Origin: Escherichia coli
GTDB taxonomy: Bacteria; Pseudomonadota; Gammaproteobacteria; Enterobacterales; Enterobacteriaceae
DNA: 64,000 nt
Assembly (NCBI RefSeq): GCF_036503815.1
Contig: NZ_AP027764.1
Span: forward strand, 744,001 to 808,000
Direction: 5' to 3'
Part shown: positions 26,480 to 36,117 of the stretch, in pieces
How positions within the stretch are numbered: position 1 is the stretch's first letter
How the letters are laid out: each line of letters opens with the position of its first letter
Position numbers and translations under genes: made by a program
The notes under the pieces: model-generated
Told to the model about the DNA's origin: nothing
The model's database searches: none
The model's input: only the letters and a program-made list of their open reading frames with translations

Positions 26480-26747
26480 ATGTCACTCCAATGTCCATTT
26501 AGTGACGCAATATTTACTTTTGGATAGTTTCCTTGCTTACATTTATCTTTGTTAATAATAACACATGTTAGAGAAGTTCTGGAAGAGAAAGTCTTTTAAT
26601 ATGGTTTTTTATTTTTCACTAAAAAGTGTGATCGGGGACAATATATTTACGCACGTTATGTTTAAAGGCACTACACTGATTGGGGAATACTGAAATCAGA
26701 AAAAGCATATGGCCTTAAAAGGTATGCGATAACCGGAGGATGTGCTT

Positions 26748-26948
26748 ATGGATCATAGTCTTAATTCTTTAAATAATTTCGATTTCCTGGCGCGTAGTTT
26801 TGCCAGAATGCACGCAGAAGGTCGCCCGGTCGATATTCTGGCCGTTACTGGTAACATGGATGAAGAACATAGAACCTGGTTTTGCGCACGTTATGCCTGG
26901 TATTGCCAACAGATGATGCAAACCAGAGAACTGGAATTAGAACATTGA
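26748..26948 (+). CDS. glgS: Surface composition regulator GlgS (ScoR)
   Basis: 66 aa from ATG 26748 ([18 protein letters not shown]), the family length. A GTG two codons earlier is in frame, but the GGAGG at ~26735 suits the ATG. Small helical protein that affects glycogen accumulation, motility and exopolysaccharide in E. coli. K-12 is recalled to carry a fimbrial operon (ygiL-yqiGHI) between this gene and ubiK; here only 34 bp separates the two stops. Confidence 0.94.
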
Positions 26949-26982
26949 TATTACGGGCCGTCTGGCCCGTTTTTGTGGTGCT

Positions 26983-27282
26983 TTATTCTGCTTTATCAAC
27001 CGGCGGGATAGCTGGAGGAGATTGAAGTTCTGCTACCGGATTATTGCGCGCTTCCAGTTCGCTGATGCGTTGTTCTAGTAACGCCAGTTTTTCACGAGTC
27101 CGTAACAGGACTTGCGTCTGAACGTCGAATTCTTCGCGGCTTACCAGATCGAGACGCGTCAACTGCGCTTGTAGGGTTTGGCGGATTTTTTTCTCCACAT
27201 CTTCCCCGAACTCCCTGATTCCTTTAGGCATTGATTCGTGAACCTGGCGAGCGATTTGCTCAATTTTTTTCGGGTCAATCAT
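26983..27282 (-). CDS. ubiK: Ubiquinone biosynthesis accessory factor UbiK (YqiC)
   Basis: 99 aa from the ATG at 27282 (MIDPKKIEQIARQVHES), which has AGGGAAA upstream; 12 extra codons to 27318 are possible but not family-like. Mostly helical with a C-terminal coiled coil (REKLALLEQRISELEARN). It binds UbiJ in the Ubi complex and is needed for efficient aerobic ubiquinone synthesis. The tail (VAELQSPPAIPPVDKAE) is the variable part of the family. Confidence 0.93.
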   Translation of the reverse strand: MIDPKKIEQIARQVHESMPKGIREFGEDVEKKIRQTLQAQLTRLDLVSREEFDVQTQVLLRTREKLALLEQRISELEARNNPVAELQSPPAIPPVDKAE

Positions 27283-27368
27283 TGTAGTTTCCCTGTACTG
27301 ATAGGTGTTGAGTTCCATTGTAGTGCGATAAGGTTAAGTCATAAACCAGAATAATGTGAAGCTATGCG

Positions 27369-27397
27369 TTGCTGCCGCTAATCATTAGCGTTATAGT
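27369..27397 (+). promoter_or_regulatory. ribB promoter
   Basis: TTGCTG (27369-27374), 17-bp spacer, TATAGT (27392-27397), just before the FMN riboswitch. Confidence 0.7.
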
Positions 27398-27407
27398 GAA
27401 TCCGCTT

Positions 27408-27555
27408 ATTCTCAGGGCGGGGCGAAATTCCCCACCGGCGGTAAATCAACTCAGTTGAAAGCCCGCGAGCGCTTTGGGTGCGAACTCAAAGGACAGCAGA
27501 TCCGGTGTAATTCCGGGGCCGACGGTTAGAGTCCGGATGGGAGAGAGTAACGATT
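27408..27555 (+). promoter_or_regulatory. FMN riboswitch (RFN element) of ribB
   Basis: Conserved RFN blocks occur in order: CTCAGGGCGGGGCGAAATTCC, CCACCGGCGGTAA, AGCCCGCGAGCG, GACAGCAGATCCGGTG, TTCCGGGGCCGACGGT and AGTCCGGATGGGAGAGAG. FMN binding shuts off ribB. The 100 bp after it, to the ATG at 27656, hold the expression platform. The processed leader is known in E. coli as SroG. Confidence 0.95.
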
Positions 27556-27655
27556 CTGTCGGGCATGGACCCGCTCACGTTATTTTGGCTATATGCCGCC
27601 ACTCCTAAGACTGCCCTGATTCTGGTAACCATAATTTTAGTGAGGTTTTTTTACC

Positions 27656-28309
27656 ATGAATCAGACGCTACTTTCCTCTTTTGGTACGCCTTTCGAACGT
27701 GTTGAAAATGCACTGGCTGCGCTGCGTGAAGGACGCGGTGTAATGGTGCTTGATGATGAAGACCGTGAAAACGAAGGCGATATGATCTTCCCGGCAGAAA
27801 CCATGACCGTTGAGCAGATGGCGCTGACCATTCGCCACGGTAGCGGTATTGTTTGCCTGTGCATCACTGAAGATCGCCGTAAACAACTCGATCTGCCAAT
27901 GATGGTAGAAAATAACACCAGCGCCTATGGCACCGGTTTTACCGTGACCATTGAAGCGGCTGAAGGTGTGACTACCGGTGTTTCTGCCGCTGACCGTATT
28001 ACGACCGTTCGTGCTGCGATTGCCGATGGCGCTAAACCTTCTGATCTGAATCGTCCTGGCCACGTTTTCCCACTGCGCGCGCAGGCGGGTGGTGTGCTGA
28101 CGCGTGGCGGCCATACCGAAGCGACTATTGATCTGATGACGCTGGCAGGCTTTAAACCAGCTGGTGTGTTGTGTGAGCTGACTAATGACGATGGCACGAT
28201 GGCGCGTGCGCCAGAGTGCATTGAGTTTGCCAAGAAACACAATATGGCGCTCGTGACTATTGAAGACCTGGTGGCATACCGTCAGGCACATGAGCGTAAA
28301 GCTAGCTGA
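27656..28309 (+). CDS. ribB: 3,4-dihydroxy-2-butanone-4-phosphate synthase RibB
   Basis: 217 aa, full length. The metal- and substrate-binding loop DDEDRENEGDMIFPAE (about residues 34-49) and HxxH-region RGGHTEATIDLM are present. It converts ribulose-5-phosphate to the four-carbon riboflavin precursor plus formate. Single-domain form without a RibA fusion, as in enterobacteria. Regulated by the FMN riboswitch; a terminator follows. Confidence 0.98.
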   Translation: MNQTLLSSFGTPFERVENALAALREGRGVMVLDDEDRENEGDMIFPAETMTVEQMALTIRHGSGIVCLCITEDRRKQLDLPMMVENNTSAYGTGFTVTIEAAEGVTTGVSAADRITTVRAAIADGAKPSDLNRPGHVFPLRAQAGGVLTRGGHTEATIDLMTLAGFKPAGVLCELTNDDGTMARAPECIEFAKKHNMALVTIEDLVAYRQAHERKAS

Positions 28310-28341
28310 AAACCGCTGCTTAATTTACCGCGTTAATCAAG

Positions 28342-28375
28342 AAACCGAAGCTATTACTGGCTTCGGTTTTTATTT
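28342..28375 (+). terminator. ribB terminator
   Basis: AAACCGAAG-ctattactgg-CTTCGGTTTT followed by TATTTTG. Confidence 0.85.
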
Positions 28376-28571
28376 TGCTCTTGTTATGCAAGATGTTAAT
28401 TCCTCTTCTCTTTCTATGAGAAAATTTCATTAATATCAGGCATTCTTTTCCATTATGATCAAAATCATATAATTGTTCCGTTATTATGCGACCATATGAA
28501 TATATCCGAAAAAGGATATGTGAATTTTATGCGCTAAATGTTTAGTATTGTTAAATATTAAGGGTAAAAGG

Positions 28572-28742
28572 ATGTTTATCGCCTGGTACTGGATTGTATT
28601 GATTGCTCTGGTTGTGGTGGGTTATTTACTGCATTTGAAACGTTATTGTCGGGCGTTTCGTCAGGACAGAGACGCACTGCTTGAAGCGCGGAATAAATAC
28701 TTAAACAGTACGAGAGAAGAGACAGCCGAGAAGGTAGAATAG
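28572..28742 (+). CDS. Small single-pass membrane protein, unknown function
   Basis: 56 aa from the ATG at 28572, with AAGGG 7 bases upstream. One membrane helix near the N-terminus (WYWIVLIALVVVGYLLHL, residues ~5-22) and a highly charged cytoplasmic-type tail (RAFRQDRDALLEARNKYLNSTREETAEKVE). I do not recognise a named family. It stands alone between ribB and convergent zupT after an AT-rich 200-bp leader. The clean membrane-plus-charged layout and ribosome site support a real gene. Confidence 0.7.
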   Translation: MFIAWYWIVLIALVVVGYLLHLKRYCRAFRQDRDALLEARNKYLNSTREETAEKVE

Positions 28743-28799
28743 GGCTTTAGTGAAGCTGGCAGAAGTTGTCCATGCGCTGGACAACTTCTGATGTTGCTT

Positions 28800-29573
28800 T
28801 TAACCAATTCCCGCCGTTTGTAGCAGCACTAAACTGAATCCCATCACTGACATTCCACATAGCACGCCATAGCTGGGGTTATTATTGGGGTCAATCTCTT
28901 TAGCTAGCGGCATTAATTCATCAACCGAGAGCGCCACCATAATTCCTGCAACCGCCGCCATGATCGCCGCCATGACTACCGGAGAAATCATGCTGCCAAG
29001 AATTAACCACGCCAGAACGCCACCGAGAATTTCAGCCAGTCCGGAAATCCCCGCCCACAGAATCGCGGTACGTTTCGATCCTGTTGCCGCGTAAACCGGC
29101 CCCGCAACTGCCAGACCTTCAGGAATATTATGCAATGCAACAGCCAGCGCGATGCCAAAGCCCAGCTCCAGGTTACTGCTCGCCGTGACAAAGGTGGCAA
29201 TGCCTTCCGGGAAGTTATGCAGACTGATGCCGAGAGTGAGCAGAATGGCTGTGCGCTTGATCGATTTTGGCAACGGCTGCACCGATTTTTGCATTAAATC
29301 CTGCGGATGCGCATGTGGCAACATGCGGTCCAGACCAAAATAGCCAAGCAGACCGAAGATAAACATTCCATAACCCAACACAGGCGACATTCCTTCGGCG
29401 GCTAATGCGGCAGGAAGCATTTCCATTAATGAGATGAGCAACATAATCCCCGCCGCAAATCCTAGCGAAAACGCCAGTAAGCGGTTCGAGGGTTTTTGTC
29501 CGAGAACGCCGAGAAACGCGCCAATAAACGTGGCTGCCCCCGCCAGTATGGTCAGAATGAGAGGTACTGACAT
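28800..29573 (-). CDS. zupT: Zinc/divalent metal transporter ZupT
   Basis: 257 aa from the ATG at 29573 ([12 protein letters not shown]), family length. ZIP-family transporter with eight membrane helices. Metal-site motifs HNFPEG in helix IV and HNIPEG in helix V, with a His-bearing loop (HAHPQDL). Imports Zn2+ and also Fe2+, Co2+ and Mn2+. Divergent from ygiD; an ATGATCATCAT-rich stretch lies in the shared upstream region. Confidence 0.97.
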
Positions 29574-29688
29574 CGACAACTCCTTATAAATCTTTACCTT
29601 CAGGCAGATCGTCAAAATAACTGATGATCATCATCATTGTTATCCGGGTTCTTACTCCGCCGAACAAGCGTATTGTGAGGATATCAAA

Positions 29689-30504
29689 ATGACACCTTTA
29701 GTTAAGGATATCATCATGTCTTCAACACGTATGCCAGCATTGTTTTTAGGTCACGGTAGTCCGATGAACGTGCTGGAAGATAATTTGTATACCCGCAGCT
29801 GGCAGAAGTTGGGGATGACATTGCCACGCCCACAAGCGATTGTGGTGGTTTCGGCTCACTGGTTTACCCGTGGAACTGGAGTGACCGCGATGGAGACGCC
29901 GCCCACGATTCATGATTTTGGCGGTTTTCCGCAGGCGCTGTACGACACCCATTATCCTGCTCCGGGTTCGCCTGCGCTGGCACAGCGTCTGGTTGAGCTG
30001 TTAGCGCCGGTCCCTGTGACGCTGGATAAAGAAGCCTGGGGCTTTGACCACGGTTCCTGGGGCGTGCTGATTAAGATGTATCCTGACGCCGATATCCCGA
30101 TGGTGCAGTTGAGTATCGACAGTACCAAACCTGCCGCCTGGCACTTTGAGATGGGGCGTAAACTGGCAGCGCTGCGGGATAAAGGAATAATGTTGGTCGC
30201 CAGCGGTAACGTGGTGCACAACCTGCGTACGGTGAAGTGGCACGGTGATAGTTCACCATATCCGTGGGCGACGTCATTTAATGAGTATGTGAAAGCGAAT
30301 CTGACGTGGCAAGGGCCGGTAGAACAGCATCCTTTGGTGAATTACCTCGACCATGAAGGTGGCGCGTTATCGAACCCAACGCCAGAGCACTATCTGCCGT
30401 TGTTGTATGTCTTAGGTGCGTGGGATGGGCAGGAGCCAATTAACATTCCGGTCGATGGTATAGAAATGGGCAGTTTAAGTATGTTGTCGGTGCAGATAGG
30501 CTAA
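29689..30504 (+). CDS. ygiD: 4,5-DOPA dioxygenase extradiol family protein YgiD
   Basis: 271 aa as annotated in E. coli; ATG 29716 (MSSTRMPALF) is a shorter alternative. LigB-type extradiol dioxygenase fold with metal ligands His22 (LGHGSPM), His57 (SAHWF) and a C-terminal His cluster (NVVHNLR, HPLVNYLDHEGG). Probably a Zn/Fe enzyme able to open L-DOPA; physiological substrate uncertain. Confidence 0.92.
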   Translation: MTPLVKDIIMSSTRMPALFLGHGSPMNVLEDNLYTRSWQKLGMTLPRPQAIVVVSAHWFTRGTGVTAMETPPTIHDFGGFPQALYDTHYPAPGSPALAQRLVELLAPVPVTLDKEAWGFDHGSWGVLIKMYPDADIPMVQLSIDSTKPAAWHFEMGRKLAALRDKGIMLVASGNVVHNLRTVKWHGDSSPYPWATSFNEYVKANLTWQGPVEQHPLVNYLDHEGGALSNPTPEHYLPLLYVLGAWDGQEPINIPVDGIEMGSLSMLSVQIG

Positions 30505-30508
30505 TAAT

Positions 30509-30534
30509 TACCGGATGGCGAGTGCCATCCGGTA
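30509..30534. terminator. Hairpin between ygiD and ygiC
   Basis: TACCGGATGGC-gagt-GCCATCCGGTA, a perfect stem between convergent genes; REP-like sequence, may terminate or stabilise transcripts. Confidence 0.6.
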
Positions 30535-30541
30535 TCATGGT

Positions 30542-31702
30542 TTATTCAACAAAAATATGTGGATAAAACCGAGACATATCCTGGGTGATCAATGCACGGT
30601 CTTCACGAATGCCAATTCCGGCAGGTTGATCGTTCACCAGCCAGCTACCAATCAGCATATAGCTGTCGCCGAATTTCGGTAACGGGTGGAATTGCTGAAC
30701 AATCATCCCTTCTTCGCCATACGGACCTTCCGCTGCTTCAATGGTTTTGCCGTTCTCAATGATCGACACGTTTGCGCCTTCACGGGAGAAGATCGGTTTA
30801 ACCACATATTTTTCCATTTGCGGATGATCATCTTCCGCAAAATAAGCGGGCAGCAGGTTCGGGTGATTCGGGAACATCTCCCACAGCAGCGGTAGAAGCG
30901 CCTTGTTGGAGATAATGCTCTTCCACGCCGGTTCCAGCCAGCGTACGCCTGCATCCTCCAGCTTGGTGGAGAACATCTCACGCAGCATAAATTCCCACGG
31001 ATACAGCTTGAACAGGTTAGAAATCACCTGATCCTGTAAATCCGTGAACTGACCTTTTTCGCCTAAACCGATATCGTCGATGTAGAGGAATTCAGTAGCG
31101 ATTTCAGCTTCTGTCGCGCAGTCCTGCAAATACTGAATGGTTCCGCGATCTTCCACCGTGTCGCGACAGCAGGTGAGATGCAGCAACTGGAAGCCATACT
31201 GTTCACGCAACTCGACAAAGCGATCAATAAGCTTTTCTTGCAGACTGTTAAACTGGTCGCTGCCTTCCGGCAGGTTGCCCGCGTTAAGCTGATCTTCCAG
31301 CCAGATCCACTGAAAGAACGCTGCCTCGTATAGTGAGGTTGGCGTATCGGCGTTATTTTCCAGAAGTTTAGGTTCGCCAGTACCATCCCACGCCAGATCA
31401 AGACGCGAATAAAGCGATGGCTGGTGAGTCAGCCATGACTGGCGCACAAAACTCCAGGTATGTTTTGGAATGCGGAATTTAGTCATCAGCTCATCGCTGG
31501 CGATCACTTTTTCCACCACTTTCAGGCACATCTGGTGCAGTTCGGCAGTGACTTCTTCCAGCTTTTCAACCTGGGCGAGGGTCAACTTGTAGTAAGCATC
31601 TTCACACCAGTATGGCTCTCCGTACATGGTGTGAAAATTGAAACCGTATTCGTGGGCTTTTTCGCGCCAGTCCGGACGCTCGGTAATACTGACTCTTTCC
31701 AT
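30542..31702 (-). CDS. ygiC: YgiC, glutathionylspermidine-synthase-like ATP-grasp protein
   Basis: 386 aa. Homologous to the synthetase (ATP-grasp) domain of glutathionylspermidine synthase: [22 protein letters not shown], and the ATP loop [15 protein letters not shown]. It lacks the amidase domain. In other systems such proteins ligate amines to peptides; the substrate here is unknown. Third gene of tolC-ygiB-ygiC, 5 bp after ygiB. Confidence 0.92.
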
Positions 31703-31707
31703 CGGTA

Positions 31708-32379
31708 TCAGCCACCCATTGAACGAGAAGAGGTGCCAGTTGCGCTACGCTGCATGGTGCTTTGTTTGGCAACAGATTCACCAAAGCCACCGCGGGTAAC
31801 GGTAGTGGTGGTCGCCGGTTTTGGCGCCATAGCTGTCTTCGGTACGGTCATGGTGCGGCCTGGCTGCGCTGCGCCATAGTTTTTACCCGTCGCGTCGGTA
31901 TATTTACCGTAAGCCGGGCTGGCTGGGTTTTTCGAGGAGAACAGCGGCTGTTGTGCAAAGCCCGCGCCGCCGCCCATCAGACGCCCCATCATGTAACCGG
32001 CCATCAGCGGCATCCAGAAACTCCCGCTGGATTGCTGGGCCTGCGCCTGGTTTTCTGGTGCCATACCAGCCTGGGCTGGTGCCTGCTGGCACTGGCCTTC
32101 GCCAAATTCAGCAATACAGTCTTCACGAGTGGCGTATTTCGGCGCAGTACGTTCGGCTTCTTTCAGCGCATTGTTGTACGCAGTGGTACATTCGGCGCTT
32201 TTGCCTGGGTTTGCAGCTGAACAGTCGTCAGCATTTTGATAGAGAGACACTGTTTCATCACTCTTTTCACAGCCTGCCAGCATAAAAACAGTGGCAACAG
32301 CAAGAGCGACAGGTGTCAGATGGCGTGCGCTCCAGTTTTTGCGGAACGATGCGTGGCGTATGGATTTTGTCCGTTTCAT
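31708..32379 (-). CDS. ygiB: YgiB, DUF1190 lipoprotein-like protein of the tolC operon
   Basis: 223 aa from the ATG at 32379 ([16 protein letters not shown]). Basic N-terminus, hydrophobic stretch [17 protein letters not shown] with a lipobox Cys at residue 37, then a Cys-containing domain and a low-complexity Ser/Thr/Gly tail ([13 protein letters not shown]). Reported with YgiC to affect TolC-dependent processes; biochemical role unknown. Confidence 0.9.
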
Positions 32380-32499
32380 TTTTGTCTTCCGGGACCAGTG
32401 GTAAATACCCATCAGAATAGAGGATGGCTGGTCGAAATTGAAGCGAGAAGGGGGAAGAATGCGGCAGAAAACCCGTATCTTTACGTTGCCTTACGTTCA

Positions 32500-32519
32500 G
32501 ACGGGGCCGAAGCCCCGTC
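32500..32519 (-). terminator. Hairpin between tolC and ygiB
   Basis: ACGGGGC-cgaa-GCCCCGT lies 8 bp after the tolC stop. It has no long T tract, so it probably gives partial termination or 3' protection of tolC mRNA. Confidence 0.6.
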
Positions 32520-32526
32520 GTCAGCA

Positions 32527-34008
32527 TCAGTTACGGAAAGGGTTATGACCGTTACTGGTGGTAGTGCGTGCGGATGCTTGCTGAACGGCTGGGGCCGGGC
32601 TATCTGGTGCATAACCATCAGCAATAGCATTTTGTTCTGGCGTTTGCGGCGCAACGTTTTCTGGATTAGTGGAAACCGGTTTGCTCAGCGCATTGTTCAG
32701 TGCCAGCAGATCCTGCTCGTTCAACGTACCCAGAGCTGATTTAATATTCAACTGGTTAATCAGGTAGTTATAACGCGCATTCGCCAGCTCTTGCTTGGCG
32801 TTGTACAGCGTGGTGGTGGCATCCAGCACATCAACAATGGTACGCGTACCGACCGAGTAGCCCGCTTCCATCGCGTCTAATGAGCTTTGAGCGGAAACTA
32901 CGGCTTGTTTGTAGGCGTTAATGCTGCTGATAGAAGCATTAATGTTGTTGAAGGAGGAACGCACGGTTTGCACGACGCTACGATGCGCGCTTTCCAGTTG
33001 TTCGCTGGCACCAACAAAGTTGTACTGTGCCTGTTTCACCTGCGAGTTAACCATTCCGCCCTGATAAATCGGCAGCGAGAAGCTCAGGCCAACTTTGTTC
33101 TGTCCCATATTGCTATCGTCATACTGGGTACCAGCGGCACCACGAGTTTTCGAACCGCTATATGAGGTGTCAGATATCCCGGTAGAAGCCGTTAAATCCA
33201 GAGTCGGTAAGTGACCATCCTGCGCCTGGCGAATTTGCTCGCGCGCCAGGTCCTGACTCAAGCGTGCCTGTAACAGCGACAGGTTGCGTTTTTCGGCTTC
33301 TTTCAGCAGTGCGTTAACCGGCTGTGGTTTGTCGGTTTTAAAGTTTTCGACATTCAGCGCCGCCAGTTCCGGATAATAGTTACCGGTGATCTGGCGCAGC
33401 TGCTCTACCGCGTTATCAAGGTTATTACGTGCGGTCACTTCGTTCGCCAGCACGGTATCGTACTGTGCGCGGGCGTTCTGCACGTCGGTGATCGCTACCA
33501 GGCCCACGTTAAAACGTTGGGTGGTTTGATCTAACTGACGGTAGATCGCTTCTTTTTGCGCCTGTGTATAGGAAAGAACGTCAATCGCATTCAACACGTT
33601 GAAATAAGCGGTCGCGGTGTTGAGGATCAAGGTTTGCTGATCGGTCTGATACGTGACGTCCTGAATCCCTGCTGCTTTTTCCTGCAGCGTTAACGCACGC
33701 CATTTCGACATATCAAAAATGGATTGAGTTAACTGCAGGGACGCACTGGTCGCGTTAGAGTTGATGCCGTTCGCGTCGCGGTAGCCGTTGCTATAGGTGT
33801 AATCTGCACCTAAACCTAGCTGTGGCAGTAATGGACTGCGCGCTTCATTAATTTTTTCAAAGGCAGCATCACGATCGGCGGCAGACTTACGCAATTCCGG
33901 GTTACTAAGGCGTGCTTGCTGATAAACTTGCATCAGGTTCTCGGCCTGGCTCAACGTACTGAACCCAGAAAGGCTCAGGCCGATAAGAATGGGGAGCAAT
34001 TTCTTCAT
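32527..34008 (-). CDS. tolC: Outer-membrane efflux channel TolC
   Basis: 493 aa from the ATG at 34008 (MKKLLPILIGLSLSG), family length; signal peptide residues 1-22 ending STLSQA. Two repeated OEP domains forming beta-barrel strands and long alpha-helical hairpins, then an Asn/Pro/Ala-rich disordered tail. It is the exit duct for AcrAB and other efflux pumps and for type I secretion. A marbox and a TAGAAT -10 element lie upstream. Confidence 0.98.
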   Translation of the reverse strand: MKKLLPILIGLSLSGFSTLSQAENLMQVYQQARLSNPELRKSAADRDAAFEKINEARSPLLPQLGLGADYTYSNGYRDANGINSNATSASLQLTQSIFDMSKWRALTLQEKAAGIQDVTYQTDQQTLILNTATAYFNVLNAIDVLSYTQAQKEAIYRQLDQTTQRFNVGLVAITDVQNARAQYDTVLANEVTARNNLDNAVEQLRQITGNYYPELAALNVENFKTDKPQPVNALLKEAEKRNLSLLQARLSQDLAREQIRQAQDGHLPTLDLTASTGISDTSYSGSKTRGAAGTQYDDSNMGQNKVGLSFSLPIYQGGMVNSQVKQAQYNFVGASEQLESAHRSVVQTVRSSFNNINASISSINAYKQAVVSAQSSLDAMEAGYSVGTRTIVDVLDATTTLYNAKQELANARYNYLINQLNIKSALGTLNEQDLLALNNALSKPVSTNPENVAPQTPEQNAIADGYAPDSPAPAVQQASARTTTSNGHNPFRN

Positions 34009-34065
34009 TTGCATTCCTTGTGGTGAAGCAGTATTTAGCGCGATCAAACTGTAAAATTATTGCGG

Positions 34066-34071
34066 ATTCTA
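34066..34071 (-). promoter_or_regulatory. tolC -10 element
   Basis: Minus strand TAGAAT, 58 bp before the tolC ATG and 21 bp downstream of the marbox; consistent with a MarA/SoxS/Rob-dependent promoter. Confidence 0.55.
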
Positions 34072-34092
34072 GCAGAAGCCGCTACCGCAAAA

Positions 34093-34111
34093 GGTTGGCG
34101 TTACGTGCCAT
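34093..34111 (-). promoter_or_regulatory. marbox upstream of tolC
   Basis: Minus strand ATGGCACGTAACGCCAACC fits the marbox consensus AYnGCACnnWnnRYYAAAY with one mismatch. It is the binding site for MarA, SoxS and Rob that raises tolC with the efflux regulon. Confidence 0.75.
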
Positions 34112-34212
34112 AGGGCGTTAATGTGCCTCAATTTAACACATGACTGCTCAAACGGCAGTCAAACGTCGCTGAAATTCACATTTAATTCACTATTAGTGCC
34201 AGGACATTAACA

Positions 34213-34842
34213 ATGCTTAAGCCAGACAACCTGCCCGTTACTTTTGGCAAAAACGATGTTGAAATTATTGCACGAGAAACACTTTATCGCGGCTTTTTTT
34301 CATTAGATCTTTATAGATTTCGTCATCGTCTATTCAACGGGCAAATGAGTCGTGAGGTACGGCGGGAAATTTTTGAGCGCGGTCACGCCGCAGTCTTGCT
34401 ACCCTTTGACCCAGTGCGCGATGAAGTTGTGCTGATTGAGCAGATTCGGATTGCCGCGTATGACACCAGCGAAACCCCCTGGCTACTGGAGATGGTGGCC
34501 GGGATGATTGAAGAGGGTGAAAGTGTGGAAGATGTCGCCCGTCGCGAAGCGATTGAAGAGGCGGGACTGATAGTCAAACGGACCAAACCGGTGTTAAGTT
34601 TCCTGGCAAGCCCTGGGGGCACCAGTGAGCGTTCGTCAATTATGGTGGGCGAAGTGGACGCCACGACCGCAAGCGGTATTCACGGTCTGGCTGATGAAAA
34701 CGAAGATATTCGCGTTCATGTGGTAAGCCGGGAACAGGCATACCAATGGGTAGAAGAGGGGAAAATCGACAACGCAGCGTCGGTCATCGCTTTGCAATGG
34801 CTGCAGCTGCATCATCAAGCGTTAAAAAATGAGTGGGCATAA
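34213..34842 (+). CDS. nudF: ADP-ribose pyrophosphatase NudF
   Basis: 209 aa. Nudix box GX5EX7REUXEEXGU spans residues 97-119 (starts GMIEEGE, then [10 protein letters not shown]) with all acidic metal ligands. It hydrolyses ADP-ribose to AMP and ribose-5-phosphate. First gene of nudF-yqiB-cpdA-yqiA-parE; its stop abuts the yqiB ATG. Confidence 0.97.
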
Positions 34843-35265
34843 ATGAAGCGTTACACACCTGACTTTCCTGAAATGATGCGCCTGTGCGAGATGAACTTTT
34901 CACAATTGCGGCGTTTGTTACCGCGCAATGACGCACCCGGCGAAACTGTAAGCTATCAGGTGGCAAACGCACAATATCGGCTAACGATTGTGGAATCGAC
35001 CCGATACACTACCCTGGTGACAATCGAACAGACTGCGCCCGCGATCAGTTACTGGAGCCTTCCGTCAATGACGGTGCGTCTGTATCATGACGCGATGGTG
35101 GCTGAAGTGTGTTCAAGTCAGCAGATTTTTCGCTTCAAAGCGCGGTATGATTATCCTAATAAAAAGTTGCATCAACGCGACGAAAAGCATCAAATTAACC
35201 AGTTTTTAGCTGACTGGTTGCGATACTGTTTAGCACATGGAGCGATGGCGATTCCGGTTTATTAG
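34843..35265 (+). CDS. yqiB: YqiB, DUF1249 protein
   Basis: 140 aa. DUF1249 family, soluble, no signal; conserved [16 protein letters not shown] segment ([18 protein letters not shown]) and the [19 protein letters not shown] motif. Starts directly at the nudF stop, so co-translated. Function not established. Confidence 0.92.
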
Positions 35266-35289
35266 CGTCGTGAAACCTAAGGACACCAT

Positions 35290-36117
35290 TTGGAAAGCCT
35301 GTTAACCCTTCCTCTGGCTGGTGAGGCCAGAGTCAGGATTTTACAAATTACCGACACTCACCTGTTTGCGCAAAAGCACGAAGCCCTGTTGGGGGTAAAT
35401 ACCTGGGAAAGCTACCAGGCGGTGCTGGAGGCGATTCGTCCACACCAGCACGAATTCGACCTGATTGTCGCGACCGGTGATTTAGCGCAGGATCAATCCT
35501 CTGCGGCCTATCAGCATTTCGCTGAAGGCATCGCAAGTTTTCGTGCGCCCTGCGTCTGGCTACCGGGCAACCACGATTTTCAGCCTGCGATGTACAGCGC
35601 GCTACAGGATGCGGGGATCTCCCCGGCGAAGCGGGTGTTTATTGGTGAGCAATGGCAAATCCTGTTGCTGGATAGCCAGGTGTTTGGCGTGCCGCACGGT
35701 GAGCTGAGCGAGTTTCAGCTTGAGTGGCTGGAACGTAAACTGGCCGATGCGCCAGAACGCCATACGTTGCTGCTGCTGCACCATCATCCGCTACCTGCGG
35801 GTTGTAGCTGGCTCGACCAACACAGTCTGCGTAACGCGGGCGAACTGGATAACGTGCTGGCGAAGTTTCCGAACGTTAAATACTTGCTGTGTGGACATAT
35901 CCATCAGGAGCTGGATCTCGACTGGAATGGTCGCCGCCTGCTGGCAACGCCATCGACCTGTGTACAGTTTAAGCCGCATTGTTCCAACTTTACGCTGGAC
36001 ACCATCGCGCCTGGCTGGCGTACGCTCGAGTTACATGCTGATGGTACGCTGACCACCGAGGTGCACCGCCTGGCGGACACACGTTTCCAACCTGATACCG
36101 CTTCAGAAGGCTACTGA
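35290..36117 (+). CDS. cpdA: 3',5'-cAMP phosphodiesterase CpdA (TTG start)
   Basis: 275 aa. Starts at TTG 35290 (MESLLTLPL), the known E. coli start; AAGGACACC lies just upstream. Class III metallophosphoesterase motifs: DTHLF, GDLAQD, GNHDF, HHHP and GHIHQE. It degrades cAMP, lowering CRP-cAMP signalling. Its stop overlaps the yqiA start (TGATG). Confidence 0.96.
   Translation: MESLLTLPLAGEARVRILQITDTHLFAQKHEALLGVNTWESYQAVLEAIRPHQHEFDLIVATGDLAQDQSSAAYQHFAEGIASFRAPCVWLPGNHDFQPAMYSALQDAGISPAKRVFIGEQWQILLLDSQVFGVPHGELSEFQLEWLERKLADAPERHTLLLLHHHPLPAGCSWLDQHSLRNAGELDNVLAKFPNVKYLLCGHIHQELDLDWNGRRLLATPSTCVQFKPHCSNFTLDTIAPGWRTLELHADGTLTTEVHRLADTRFQPDTASEGY

Noticed and set aside
31762..32220. 152-codon plus-strand frame opposite ygiB
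   Set aside because: Antisense to ygiB low-complexity region; no start signals.
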